Under the pieces are notes generated by a model, which was not told the DNA's origin, did no database searches, and worked only from the letters and a program-made list of their open reading frames with translations. A program made the translations under genes and the position numbers. A stretch of DNA of 64,000 nt from an uncultured Eubacteriales bacterium (GTDB lineage: Bacteria > Bacillota > Clostridia > Oscillospirales > CAG-272): positions 1 through 64,000 of the forward strand of contig CAKVOU010000003.1 of the NCBI GenBank assembly GCA_934796165.1, in the 5' to 3' direction. Positions 1 to 11,245 of this stretch are shown one piece after another. The number at the start of each line of letters is the position of its first letter. The stretch's first letter is position 1.

Positions 1-90
1 ACCCCCTTTTTTTCGGGACAGCTTTATTAGATTACCACATCCCCCTCGCTTTGTCAACCCCTTTTTTAAAAGTTTTTCAGGTTTTTTAGA

Positions 91-129
91 GAAAAAATCA
101 CCGCAAAAGCATCTGCGCTTTTGCGGTGA
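91..129 (-). terminator. Rho-independent terminator of the M14 peptidase gene
   Basis: A perfect 13-bp stem (TCACCGCAAAAGC at 98-110 pairing with 117-129) has a 6-base loop. Read on the minus strand it is followed by a run of six T (complement of 92-97). It lies just past the stop codon at 143. Confidence 0.9.
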
Positions 130-142
130 AGAAATAAACAGT

Positions 143-1687
143 TCAGTTGCAGAAATAGGAGGCAACGGAGGTCCAGAGGAAGCGGTTCTCCTGAATAATT
201 CCGGGGATCTGATCGGCGGGGACAAGAGAGGAGCCCTTGCCGTTTCCGATTTCCACCGTGATCGCGGGGATACCGAGATTGAGCACGCAGTAGTCACTGA
301 AGGACGCGTCGTGGTTCTCCTCCGTAATATACCGGTACCCGGTCAGGTTGACGGCAATGCGGGCAAGATCCTTGGTTGTTTCCCGGAGTGTTCCGGTCTG
401 CCCGCAGTTCCAGTACACCACTTCCCCCTGCGAATGCATACAGAGCGATGCAACCGCGCCGGGGAGCGATGCCATAAGAGAGGTCAGCGCCTTTGTTTCC
501 GGCTCGGATTCCGGCAGATATCCCTTGAAATTCTGCATACTGGGGCGGTACATCTTATGATACCCCTCCCAGTCGGCGGTGCCGAAGTTGCGGTTGATAT
601 CCACGCCGGCAAGGTTTGCCTTCCACGTCCGGAAATATCCGTCCATGCTGGACGAGGACGCGGTCAGTCCCGCCTTTTTGTCCGATTCGTAAGCGGCAAG
701 CAGTTTTTCCTTGACTTCCGCGTTGCGGACGGCGGCAATTCCCTTCTGTGCCAACGTCACGCCGTCGGGGTTGACCATCGGAACGATGACGATCGCACAA
801 TCCGAAAACAGGTCGGAAAATCTCTCGCCCTCCCGGGCGCCGACGGTATAGTTATCCAGGAAAAATTCCGTCTGTGCCATCACAAGCAGGCAGGAAACGT
901 ATTCCCGCGCGTGAATGCCCGCAGTCACAACGATCTGTTTTTTTGCATTGGGGTTCCCGACCGTTGCCACATAAATATTTCTGCCGTCGAGCGAGGTGCC
1001 GAGGCTCTTATAATTAAAAAAGGAAGGATATCGGGCGGCGAGGATGCGGAGATCCTCCTCCATTTCCTCGTAGGTATATGCACTCTTGGAAGTATCCACT
1101 ACGCTGTTCTGCCATTTGTCGGGGGCATACTCGGTCTGTCCCCATTTGCTGCTTTCGGTTTCCGTCGCAGGTTCCGATGCGGTTTCGCTCTCCGTCTCCG
1201 GTTCCGGCCCGGTCGCTGACTCGGTTACCGTCTCGCTGCCGCTTTCTGCGGGAGTCGCGGGGGTCAGTGCCACGCTGACATATTTCGGCGACGCGGTGAT
1301 GTAAGCGATCTGTCCGTTGTACAGAATCCGGCAAAAGGTCCCGTTTCTGCCAAGCAGGGAGAAGGTGTCGCCTTCCTTGGCATAGCCGACTGCGTTGTTG
1401 TTCCCGAACGACGGAGTCGAACGGATGGTCAGGTTGCCGCAGATTACGGTCACGGTACCGGTCTCGTCCGTAAAGGCGGACGGTGCGTCGGTCGTGCTCT
1501 CCGCATCGGTCGTGCTCTCCGTCGGGTCCTCCCCGGAAGGCTTCGTTACCACCTCCCCGGTGCATACGTCCATGGGCGGTTTGGTCGAACTTTCACGGTC
1601 TGTTCCGGTTTCCGCCGGTTTCGCGGCGCACCCGACCGCGGCAAAGGTCAAAAGACATACAAGAATCAAAGACAAAATTTTTTTCAT
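143..1687 (-). CDS. M14-family zinc carboxypeptidase lipoprotein with SH3 domain
   Basis: A secreted, lipid-anchored metallopeptidase of the M14 (carboxypeptidase A/T, gamma-D-glutamyl peptidase) fold. The start at 1687 is chosen because GGGAGGAAAG precedes it and it gives a clean lipoprotein signal with Cys at residue 20 (lipobox AAVGC). A Ser/Thr/Glu-rich linker follows. A bacterial SH3-like domain spans about residues 76-142, then a second Thr/Glu-rich linker, then the peptidase from about residue 190 to the end. Zinc and catalytic motifs are visible: HARE (zinc ligands His and Glu), NPDGV, NRNF, a third His in CMHSQGE, and the late catalytic Glu in ITVEIGNG. SH3 plus M14 is typical of cell-wall peptide hydrolases that cleave stem peptides; that substrate is inferred. 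It is monocistronic, with its own promoter and terminator. Confidence 0.88.
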   Translation of the reverse strand: MKKILSLILVCLLTFAAVGCAAKPAETGTDRESSTKPPMDVCTGEVVTKPSGEDPTESTTDAESTTDAPSAFTDETGTVTVICGNLTIRSTPSFGNNNAVGYAKEGDTFSLLGRNGTFCRILYNGQIAYITASPKYVSVALTPATPAESGSETVTESATGPEPETESETASEPATETESSKWGQTEYAPDKWQNSVVDTSKSAYTYEEMEEDLRILAARYPSFFNYKSLGTSLDGRNIYVATVGNPNAKKQIVVTAGIHAREYVSCLLVMAQTEFFLDNYTVGAREGERFSDLFSDCAIVIVPMVNPDGVTLAQKGIAAVRNAEVKEKLLAAYESDKKAGLTASSSSMDGYFRTWKANLAGVDINRNFGTADWEGYHKMYRPSMQNFKGYLPESEPETKALTSLMASLPGAVASLCMHSQGEVVYWNCGQTGTLRETTKDLARIAVNLTGYRYITEENHDASFSDYCVLNLGIPAITVEIGNGKGSSLVPADQIPGIIQENRFLWTSVASYFCN

Positions 1688-1717
1688 AGCTTTCCTCCCA
1701 CGCGCTTTCCTGATTTC

Positions 1718-1746
1718 ATTGTAGCACATTCCCCCCGGCTTGTCCA
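1718..1746 (-). promoter_or_regulatory. Promoter of the M14 peptidase gene
   Basis: On the minus strand TGGACA (1741-1746) and TACAAT (1718-1723) are separated by 17 bp, about 30 bp upstream of the start codon. Confidence 0.6.
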
Positions 1747-1795
1747 CCGGTTTCAAAAGAATCTGCCGAAAAGGTTACAACTACCCCGAAACAAA

Positions 1796-1823
1796 TTGAC
1801 AAACCGGTAAAATGCGCTATAAT
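1796..1823 (+). promoter_or_regulatory. Sigma-A promoter of manA
   Basis: Consensus TTGACA (1796-1801) and consensus TATAAT (1818-1823) with a 16-bp spacer lie 38 bp before the manA start. It probably drives manA, the HD protein and cdd together. Confidence 0.85.
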
Positions 1824-1861
1824 AAAAGTATCTACATATGTTATAAATTCCGGAGGTTCTT

Positions 1862-2830
1862 ATGGAAATCCGTTATCCTTATCATCTGACTTATGTCACC
1901 AAGTCCCCCATCTGGGGCGGAACCCGCCTTTCGGAGCGTTTTGGCATCCATTCCGACGCGCCGACGGTGGGAGAGGCGTGGATGCTGACGGTCCGCGCCG
2001 CGGAAAACAGCAGTGTCGCAAACGGTCCCCTTGCGGGGCGCGAGCTCGGCAAGATCTTTTCCGAATACGGGAACGCGCTCATCGGGAACGGCGATTACTC
2101 CGCGGGGTTCCCGCTTCTCATCAAGCTCATTGACGCAACCGACCGCCTGTCGGTGCAGGTACACCCGGACGACGAATACGCAAAGCGGGTGGAAAACGAC
2201 CGCGGAAAAACCGAAATGTGGTACATCGTGGATGCGGAGCCGGGGGCGGAGATCATCTACGGGCTGAAGGACGGCGTCGGGAACAAAGAATTCCGCGAAC
2301 AGGTAGAAAAGGGCAACTACGAGGCGGTCATGCGCCATCAGCCGGTTCACGCGGGGGAAACCTATTTCATTCCGTCGGGAATGCTCCATGCCATCGGCAA
2401 GGGAATTCTCATCGCGGAGATTCAGCAGAACTGCGACCTGACCTACCGCGTATATGATTACGGACGGCTCGGGAAGGACGGAAAGCCGAGAGAGCTTCAT
2501 GTCGGGAAGGCGATGGACGTCACGCGCCCCTTCACCGATGAAGAAATCCGGAGCATCCGTTTCGAGGCGGATTCCGCGCCCGACAAAGAGCTGCTTGCCG
2601 CCTGCCGGTACTTCCGGGTACGGCACTGCGACGTGACGGGCGAGAGAGACTTCTCCGTGGGAGACAACAGTTTCGTGTCGCTTCTTTGCGTTGCGGGGAA
2701 CGGTAAAATCCGCTTCGGCGGGGAATCTTATCCGGTTCATACCGGCGACAGCTACTTCCTGCCTGCCGGCATGGGCAACTGCACGCTCCGGGGGGACGGA
2801 CTTTCGGTACTTCTCTCCTCACTTTCGTAA
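1862..2830 (+). CDS. manA: Mannose-6-phosphate isomerase, class I
   Basis: Interconverts mannose-6-phosphate and fructose-6-phosphate in the cytoplasm. The 322-residue length matches the short Bacillus-type class I enzymes. Zinc-site motifs of the cupin fold are present: SVQVHPDDEYA, KTEMWYI, and the later IPSGMLHAIGKG with the metal-binding His. The conserved C-terminal YRVYDYGR follows shortly after. The start has GGAGG at 1852-1856, five bases upstream. It is the first gene of a short rightward operon; the HD hydrolase follows 33 bp later. The product feeds fructose-6-phosphate to the phosphofructokinase encoded at 33-34 kb. Confidence 0.93.
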   Translation: MEIRYPYHLTYVTKSPIWGGTRLSERFGIHSDAPTVGEAWMLTVRAAENSSVANGPLAGRELGKIFSEYGNALIGNGDYSAGFPLLIKLIDATDRLSVQVHPDDEYAKRVENDRGKTEMWYIVDAEPGAEIIYGLKDGVGNKEFREQVEKGNYEAVMRHQPVHAGETYFIPSGMLHAIGKGILIAEIQQNCDLTYRVYDYGRLGKDGKPRELHVGKAMDVTRPFTDEEIRSIRFEADSAPDKELLAACRYFRVRHCDVTGERDFSVGDNSFVSLLCVAGNGKIRFGGESYPVHTGDSYFLPAGMGNCTLRGDGLSVLLSSLS

Positions 2831-2863
2831 CCGGGCATCAAACAAAAGGGAAAGGACATTCAC

Positions 2864-3442
2864 ATGACAAACCGTGAGAAATTCATACAGATCTACAAGG
2901 AAAAAATCACGCGCGAGGGCGCGGACAAGCTGCTGGACTATCTGACGAGCGACAAATGCGACTTTTTCACCGCGCCGGCAAGCACCCGGTATCACGGTGC
3001 CTATGAGGGCGGGCTGCTGGAGCATTCGCTCAACGTATACGAATGCCTTTGCCAGATTGTACCGCGGCTCCACGAAAAATACGGCTTTGAATTTTCGGAA
3101 GAATCGCTTGCCGTCGCCGCACTGCTTCACGACCTTTGCAAGGTCAATTTCTACAAGACGGAAATGCGCAACGTCAAGAAAAACGGGGTATGGGAATCGG
3201 TTCCCTACTTTACGATCGAGGATAATCTTCCCTACGGGCACGGAGAGAAGTCGGTCTACATCATTTCGGGGTACATGCGCCTGTCGCGTGACGAAGCGTT
3301 TGCCATCCGTTATCACATGGGATTCTCCGGTCCCGAAGATCCCGGAAACGTAGGAAAAGCGTTTGAGTTGTTTCCGCTGGCGCTGGCGCTTTCGTGGGCA
3401 GACATGGAAGCATCTTACTATATGGAAGGAAGTATCAAATGA
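2864..3442 (+). CDS. HD-domain phosphohydrolase
   Basis: A 192-residue protein with the HD metal-dependent phosphohydrolase signature: GGLLEHSLNVYE supplies the first His and ALLHDLCKVNFY the His-Asp pair. Later His residues (YGHGEKS, IRYHMG) complete a plausible metal site. The same fold occurs in the C-terminal half of YhaM-type exonucleases and in many nucleotide hydrolases; the substrate cannot be read from sequence. Its stop overlaps the start of cdd by four bases (ATGA), so the two are translationally coupled. That pairing hints at a nucleotide substrate but does not prove it. Confidence 0.8.
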   Translation: MTNREKFIQIYKEKITREGADKLLDYLTSDKCDFFTAPASTRYHGAYEGGLLEHSLNVYECLCQIVPRLHEKYGFEFSEESLAVAALLHDLCKVNFYKTEMRNVKKNGVWESVPYFTIEDNLPYGHGEKSVYIISGYMRLSRDEAFAIRYHMGFSGPEDPGNVGKAFELFPLALALSWADMEASYYMEGSIK

Positions 3443-3852
3443 TCCGACCGGAGGAATTGCTTTCTCTCGCCGCACGCGCGAGAGAATCCGCCTACACTCC
3501 GTACTCCGGTTTTGAGGTCGGCGCGGCGTTGCTCGCATCGGACGGGACGGTCTACACGGGGTGCAATATTGAAAACGCGGCATTTACGCCGACGGTCTGC
3601 GCGGAGCGGGTAGCGATATTCCGCGCCGTAGCGGACGGGAAGCGGGACTTTTCCGCGATCGCGGTGGTCGGCGGAAAAGCGGGAGAGAGCGCGGGGAGGT
3701 GTACGCCCTGCGGGGTCTGCCGGCAGGTGCTGGCGGAGTTCTGCGAGCCGGAGAGATTCACGGTATATCTGATGGGAAAAGACGGCTTGCCGGAAGCGCA
3801 CGTCTTTTCGGAATTGCTCCCGTTCGGGTTCGGGAAGAGCGACCTCGTGTAA
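3439..3852 (+). CDS. cdd: Cytidine deaminase
   Basis: Zinc-dependent deamination of cytidine and deoxycytidine to uridine forms, in pyrimidine salvage. At 137 residues it is the standard homotetrameric type. Motifs: YSGFEVGAALL, CNIENAAF, the zinc and catalytic core CAERVAIF (Cys ligand and proton-shuttle Glu), and CTPCGVCRQVL with the other two Cys ligands. The start at 3439 overlaps the previous stop, has GGAAGGA upstream, and matches the normal family N terminus; a longer in-frame reading from 3394 has no ribosome site. A strong terminator follows. Confidence 0.95.
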   Translation: MIRPEELLSLAARARESAYTPYSGFEVGAALLASDGTVYTGCNIENAAFTPTVCAERVAIFRAVADGKRDFSAIAVVGGKAGESAGRCTPCGVCRQVLAEFCEPERFTVYLMGKDGLPEAHVFSELLPFGFGKSDLV

Positions 3853-3869
3853 ATGAAATGATACAGAAA

Positions 3870-3902
3870 AGAACAGCGGCTTGAGAAAGCCGCTGTTTTT
3901 TT
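3870..3902 (+). terminator. Terminator after cdd
   Basis: An 11-bp stem (AACAGCGGCTT at 3872-3882 with 3887-3897) and GAGA loop are followed by seven T. The minus-strand reading also ends in a T-rich tract, so it may also stop leftward transcripts from the glycogen operon. Confidence 0.9.
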
Positions 3903-3910
3903 GAGGGGGA

Positions 3911-4120
3911 CGAGCCCCGCCTGCCGGCGGGCACCCGCGGAGCGGGGATCCGGCGGCGGGGCGACATGGGCGGCGGAAGTCCGCGATGCGGCGCGGGATT
4001 CGCGCGAGGTTTTGAAGTCAGCAAAGCGGAGCGCCTGCGGCGCGGGCGGAAGTCGCCAAAAGCCAAACGAGCCCCGCCTGCCGGCGGGCACCCGCAAAGC
4101 GGGGATCCGGCGGCGGGGCG
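3911..4120 (+). repeat. Two direct copies of a GC-rich intergenic repeat
   Basis: A 53-bp segment occurs at 3911-3963 and again at 4068-4120 with two mismatches, 157 bp apart. Its core reads CTGCCGGCGGGCACCCGC followed by GCGGGGATCCGGCGGCG. The spacer is also GC-rich and holds no convincing gene. Related copies lie at 29334-29546, 46571-46638 and 47344-47413. This segment fills most of the gap between cdd and the GH13 gene. Confidence 0.85.
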
Positions 4121-4132
4121 TGGAAAAGCAGA

Positions 4133-6046
4133 TTATTTTGCTGAAAGAAAAATTCCGACAGAATCAGGGAGAACGGTCAAGGCGTCCGCAACGGAAACGC
4201 CCGTCAGAAGCTCGGTAAAATTACCGGGTGCCTCAAAGGTAACCGCGTCCGCGGAGCGATTGGCAAGAATCAGCACACAGCTGTTGCCCTTTTTCCGCTC
4301 GTAGGCAATCCACGCGTCGCCGTGCCCGAGAATGCGGAAATCTCCGCCCGCGAACGCAGGCTCCTTCCGGATCTCGCCGAGCCGTCTGTAATGGGCAAGC
4401 AATTCCCCGTCCTCCCTGCCCCACGGATACGGCATCCGGCAGAAGGGATCGTGATACCCCTCCATGCCGGCTTCATCTCCGTAGTAAACCGACGGCACGC
4501 CGAACACGGTAAACTGGATTGCCGAGGCGATTTTCAGAAGCTTTACCGCCCGCGCACGTTGTTCCGCCGTCAGGCGTTTGTGTGCGAGCTCCGCGTTTGG
4601 AAGAGCAAAATCGTCGGAGGAAGCGCCGAGCACCGTCAGAATCCGTTCGGTATCGTGCGTGCCGAGCAGATTCATGAGCGAATCCGACGAGGCGCGCGGG
4701 TAGGAGCCGTACACCTCCGTGAGCACGTGATACAGCGTTTCCGCGTCGCCGTCCCGGACAAACGACAGAATGCCGTTCCGAAGCGGGTAGTTCATCACAC
4801 CGTCAAGCTGTCTTCCCGCGAGATACCTGCGCCGTTTGCCGTAGGAAATCTTATCCGCCGCGTTTTCCCAGACCTCGCCGATGATAAGGGCATCGGGATC
4901 TTCATCTTTGACTGCTTTGCGGAGCTCGTCGAGAAACAGGTCAGAGAGTTCGTCCGCCACATCCAGCCGCCAACCGGATGCTCCCATTTTCAGATATTTC
5001 CGGAGGATTCCGTTCTCCCCGGTGAAATACCGGCGGCACCCTTCATCCTCATGATTGAGGCGCGGAAGGATCGGAATACCCCACCAGCTTTCGTACTTAT
5101 CCGGAAATTCGCTGAAGCGGTACCAGTGAAAATACGGAGAGGCGACCGACTGATACGCACCGACGGTCGGGTACTTACCGTAACGGTTGAAATACTTGCT
5201 GTCGTCTCCCGTGTGGTTGAACACACCGTCTAAAATGACGTGCATACCCCGTTTCCCGGTTTCCGAAAGAAGCGCACGGAACGCCTCTTCCCCGCCGAAC
5301 ATTTCGTCCACCGTCTCATAGTCACCCGTGTCGTATTTGTGGTTGGAATAGGCGCGGAAGATCGGATTGAGGTAGAGCACGTTCACGCCGAGCGATTGCA
5401 GATAGTCCAGCTTTTTGATGACTCCCCACAAATCACCGCCGAAAAAGCGGTTGTTGGCAAGCGGATCGCCCGGCTTTTCCGCGTACTGCGGAATTCCGTG
5501 CTCCCAATCCGGCTCCATCTCTGCGTCGGAGCGCACCGGCATCGGACTGTCGCCGCGGCAGAAGCGGTCGGGAAAGATCTGATACATGGTCGCGCCGCGG
5601 AACCAGTCCGGCGTGCGGTAATCCTTTTCACAGACGAGCAGGCGGAACTTCCCCGCAGACTCGTGTGCAAAGGCAACGTCCACGTTGTTCCGCGTATCCG
5701 AAAACAGCGTTTCGTTTCCGCGGAGAAAGAGGTACTCATAGTAAAAAAGCCCCCAGCCGCGTCCCGCGCACAGACTGCCGGTGTCAAGCGTCAACAGATA
5801 GCGGTCATTGCCCTTCTCGCTTTCCGAAAAAATCATGGGAATATCCCGTGCCGCTTCCCCATCGGGGGCGATACGCATAACGACGCCAGCCGCGCCGAGC
5901 AGGCGTGGTACTTCCATGATAAATTCCACGGAAACACCAAAGGGGAATGCCCCCAGAAATGAGGCATCCCCTTCTTCATTCAGAATCCGTTTCCGGACGC
6001 GGGCGTGAACACCCGCGTCCAGTTCGCAAAACAGTTTCGGCAGCAT
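4133..6046 (-). CDS. GH13 alpha-glucosidase/neopullulanase-type amylase
   Basis: A cytoplasmic alpha-glucan hydrolase (no signal peptide) of 637 residues. Residues 1-145 look like the N-terminal beta domain (CBM34-like) of cyclomaltodextrinases and neopullulanases. The catalytic barrel runs from about residue 150. Visible GH13 regions are DGVFNHTG (region I), GWRLDVADE with nucleophile Asp362 (region II), GEVWEN with acid/base Glu391 (region III) and LLGTHDTER with Asp465 (region IV). It is the last gene of the glycogen operon and starts two bases after the glgP stop with no good ribosome site, so translation is probably coupled. The likely role is trimming malto-oligosaccharides left by phosphorylase or hydrolysing branches; exact specificity is inferred. 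Confidence 0.88.
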   Translation of the reverse strand: MLPKLFCELDAGVHARVRKRILNEEGDASFLGAFPFGVSVEFIMEVPRLLGAAGVVMRIAPDGEAARDIPMIFSESEKGNDRYLLTLDTGSLCAGRGWGLFYYEYLFLRGNETLFSDTRNNVDVAFAHESAGKFRLLVCEKDYRTPDWFRGATMYQIFPDRFCRGDSPMPVRSDAEMEPDWEHGIPQYAEKPGDPLANNRFFGGDLWGVIKKLDYLQSLGVNVLYLNPIFRAYSNHKYDTGDYETVDEMFGGEEAFRALLSETGKRGMHVILDGVFNHTGDDSKYFNRYGKYPTVGAYQSVASPYFHWYRFSEFPDKYESWWGIPILPRLNHEDEGCRRYFTGENGILRKYLKMGASGWRLDVADELSDLFLDELRKAVKDEDPDALIIGEVWENAADKISYGKRRRYLAGRQLDGVMNYPLRNGILSFVRDGDAETLYHVLTEVYGSYPRASSDSLMNLLGTHDTERILTVLGASSDDFALPNAELAHKRLTAEQRARAVKLLKIASAIQFTVFGVPSVYYGDEAGMEGYHDPFCRMPYPWGREDGELLAHYRRLGEIRKEPAFAGGDFRILGHGDAWIAYERKKGNSCVLILANRSADAVTFEAPGNFTELLTGVSVADALTVLPDSVGIFLSAK

Positions 6047-6048
6047 AC

Positions 6049-8499
<2,451 letters not shown>

Positions 8500-8525
8500 A
8501 CAGGTTATGCCTTTCCGTGCGGCGG

Positions 8526-9968
8526 TCAGACGATCCAGCCGTACATTTCCATATATTTTTCCGCCGATACTCTCCAGGAGAAATCGGTCGTCATGATCTT
8601 CTTCAGCAGTTTTTCACGCTTTTCGGGATCCCACCAGACGCCGAGCGCCGCATCGGTGCGGTCATACAGCTCGGTTGCGTTGTAATTGGCAAAGGTAAAG
8701 CCGTTGCCGCGCACCTCGCCGTTCTCTTCCCAGTAGCCCTTGATGGAGTCGTACAGTCCGCCCGTCTCTCTGACGACCGGAATGGAGCCGTAACGCGAGG
8801 CAATCATCTGGGACAACCCGCAAGGCTCGCTCCTTGACGGCATAAAGAAAATGTCGGATGCCGCATAGACCCGCTTGGACAGGTCGCGGTCATAGGTGAT
8901 GAGCGCGCGCACCTTGTCCGGGAACTGCGCTTCGAGCCAGCGGAAATAGTCCTCGTACTGCACTTCGCCCTTGCCGAGCACCACCAGTTGCAGGTCGTGG
9001 TTCTGCACCATGCCGTACATCATCTCGCGGATGAGGTCCAGCCCCTTGTGGGTGACAAGCCGCGAGACGACCGCGAGCATCGGAATATCCGTGCGCTCCG
9101 GCAGTCCCACTTCTTTTTGCAGGGCGAGTTTGTCCTTTTCCTTGCCCTTCAGGTGATCCGCGGAATAGTTTGCCGCGATTGCGGGATCGGTTTCGGGGTC
9201 GTAATACTTGTAATCAATGCCGTTGAGAATACCGATGAGCTTATAGCCGAACGCGTCGAGGATGTGCTCCAGTCCGTGTCCGTATTCGGACGAACGGATT
9301 TCGCCCGCGTAGCGGGGGCTGACCGTCGTCACCTTGTCGGCGCAGACGATTGCCGCCTTCATGAGGTTGATGCAACCGTCGTATTCCATGAGCCGCCAGT
9401 CAAAGGAAGAAAGCCCGAACACGTCGGTGAGAATCTTCGGATCGTATTTCCCCTGATACTCTATATTATGAATCGTAAAGACCGTCCGGATACCCGCGTA
9501 CCCCTCTTTCCAGCGGAAAAGCTGATTGAGATACACAACGGAGAGCGCCGCCTGCCAGTCGTGCGCGTGCAGAATGTCCGGGTAGAAGCTGATATGCTCC
9601 AGCATCTCCACGACAGCCATGGAGAAAAACGCGAAGCGTTCGCCGTCGTCATACTGCCCGTAAAGCGCACCGCGCCGGAAATAATACTCGTTGTCAATGA
9701 AATAGTAGGTCACGCCGTCGCGGACGAGCGAGCGCACGCCGCAATACTGCCGTCTCCACGAGAGCGACACGGTAAAGACCGCCTCGGTCTTCATTTCGGC
9801 ACGCCAATTTTCGGACACCGCGTCGTAGAGCGGCATAACCACCCGCACGTCCGCGTCTTCACCGTACCGCGCCTTGATTGCCGCGGGGAGAGAGCCGAGC
9901 ACATCGCCAAGACCTCCCGTCGCCGCAAACGGCATTGCTTCCGAGCCGACAAACAGAATCTTCTTCAT
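8526..9968 (-). CDS. glgA: Glycogen synthase (ADP-glucose)
   Basis: Elongates alpha-1,4-glucan from ADP-glucose (GT5). The start at 9968 follows GAAAGGAAC and gives the normal N terminus MKKILFVGSEAMPFAATGGL; the upstream in-frame extension lacks a ribosome site. Length is 480 residues, standard for GlgA. Motifs include HAHDWQAAL, HNIEYQG, and the C-terminal PSRSEPCGLSQM acceptor/phosphate region. The usual Lys of the N-terminal KTGG/KVGG loop is Ala here (AATGG). Alanine at this place is, as I recall, not rare in clostridial GlgA proteins. It lies between glgD and glgP in the operon. Confidence 0.95.
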   Translation of the reverse strand: MKKILFVGSEAMPFAATGGLGDVLGSLPAAIKARYGEDADVRVVMPLYDAVSENWRAEMKTEAVFTVSLSWRRQYCGVRSLVRDGVTYYFIDNEYYFRRGALYGQYDDGERFAFFSMAVVEMLEHISFYPDILHAHDWQAALSVVYLNQLFRWKEGYAGIRTVFTIHNIEYQGKYDPKILTDVFGLSSFDWRLMEYDGCINLMKAAIVCADKVTTVSPRYAGEIRSSEYGHGLEHILDAFGYKLIGILNGIDYKYYDPETDPAIAANYSADHLKGKEKDKLALQKEVGLPERTDIPMLAVVSRLVTHKGLDLIREMMYGMVQNHDLQLVVLGKGEVQYEDYFRWLEAQFPDKVRALITYDRDLSKRVYAASDIFFMPSRSEPCGLSQMIASRYGSIPVVRETGGLYDSIKGYWEENGEVRGNGFTFANYNATELYDRTDAALGVWWDPEKREKLLKKIMTTDFSWRVSAEKYMEMYGWIV

Positions 9969-10095
9969 GTAATATCCGTTCCTTTCTATCAATTCGGCAG
10001 TTCCGCGCGTGTCTGCACGGAATGTTCTGGTACCCGGCGCGGCGGGAAGCCGCTCCGCCAGCAAAGAGGAAGACGGCTCCCGCCGGACGCTCAGG

Positions 10096-11229
10096 TCAGA
10101 CCATGGTTCCCTTTCCGAGGAAGAACGGCATGGTCTCATGTCCGGACAAATGGCGTCCGTCCTTGACAATGACGTTTTTATCGGTGATGACGCAATTGAG
10201 CGTCGCGTCGGAGCCTGTGTAGGTATCCTGAAGCAGGATGGAGTTACGGACGACCGTTCCGCGTCCGATCTTGACGCCGCGGAAGAGGATGGAATTTTCC
10301 ACAGTCCCCTCAATCACACAGCCGTCTGCGACCAGCGAATTGCGGACAGAGGCATCCGCCGCATACTTGGTGGGTGCGCTGTTGCGGACTTTGGTATAAA
10401 CCGGGCGGTTCTTCACGCCGAAAATGGCGTTGCGCGCCTCCGGATGGAGCAGCTCCATGGACGCACGGAAATATGCGTCAAGCGAGGAGATGGTTGCATA
10501 CCAGCCCGCGTAACGGTAGATCCGGAAGGTCCCCTTGTACATGTATCTGCGGATGATGTCGCGGTGGAAGCCGCTGTATCCGTGTGCTGCCGCCTCTGCG
10601 ATCATCGCGGACAGGTAGGGACGGCTCATGACCATGATATTGGTGCTGACGTCCACCTCGCCGGCAGTCGGCTCCTCCTCGGAGAAGTCGGTCACCACAC
10701 CCTCCGCGTTTGTGGTGACAACGGGGAGCTTGCCCGACACAAAGGTCGTCGCGGGATCCAGCCGCTTGGTCACAACGGTAATCTCCGCCCCGGTCTCTGC
10801 GTGCTGACGGATGACATCGGACAGGTCGATGTTGCAGATCACGTCACAGTCGGAAAGCACGATGTAATCCTCCGTACAGCGGTTGATGAAGCCCGCCGCA
10901 CCCATGATCGCTTCCAGGCGCGTGTTGTACACTCTACCCGCCGCCGCGTTGGCGTAGGCGGTGATGTACGGCGGAAGAATCTTGATGCCGCCCGAACGGC
11001 GCGCCAGATCCCAGTCCTTGCCGTTGCCGATGTGGTCAAGCAGGGACTGATAGTTGTAATGCGTGATGACCCCGACCTTGGTGATGTCGGAGTTGACCAT
11101 ATTGGAAAGCGCGAAGTCGATCAGCCGGTAACGGCAACCGAACGGGACGCTCGCCATGGTACGGACGCGCGTCATCTCCGGGATACACCCGTCGTGGATG
11201 TTGGAAAAAATGAGTCCTGCTGCGGTCAT
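10096..11229 (-). CDS. glgD: GlgD subunit of glucose-1-phosphate adenylyltransferase
   Basis: A 377-residue paralogue of GlgC found in Firmicutes. The N terminus GLIFSNIHDGCIPEMT lacks the glycine-rich GGQGSRL nucleotide loop of GlgC, as expected for the non-catalytic partner that raises GlgC activity in the heteromer. RLIDFALSNMVNSDI matches GlgC region by region, and a C-terminal left-handed beta-helix segment (repeating SVRNSLVADGCVIEGTVENS) is present. It starts 16 bp after the glgC stop and is preceded by a G-rich ribosome site. Confidence 0.94.
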   Translation of the reverse strand: MTAAGLIFSNIHDGCIPEMTRVRTMASVPFGCRYRLIDFALSNMVNSDITKVGVITHYNYQSLLDHIGNGKDWDLARRSGGIKILPPYITAYANAAAGRVYNTRLEAIMGAAGFINRCTEDYIVLSDCDVICNIDLSDVIRQHAETGAEITVVTKRLDPATTFVSGKLPVVTTNAEGVVTDFSEEEPTAGEVDVSTNIMVMSRPYLSAMIAEAAAHGYSGFHRDIIRRYMYKGTFRIYRYAGWYATISSLDAYFRASMELLHPEARNAIFGVKNRPVYTKVRNSAPTKYAADASVRNSLVADGCVIEGTVENSILFRGVKIGRGTVVRNSILLQDTYTGSDATLNCVITDKNVIVKDGRHLSGHETMPFFLGKGTMV

Positions 11230-11245
11230 TGTTCTTTCCCCCCTC

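Noticed and set aside
1841..2740. Antisense 299-codon frame over manA
   Set aside because: The plus strand holds a complete manA with promoter, ribosome site and zinc motifs.
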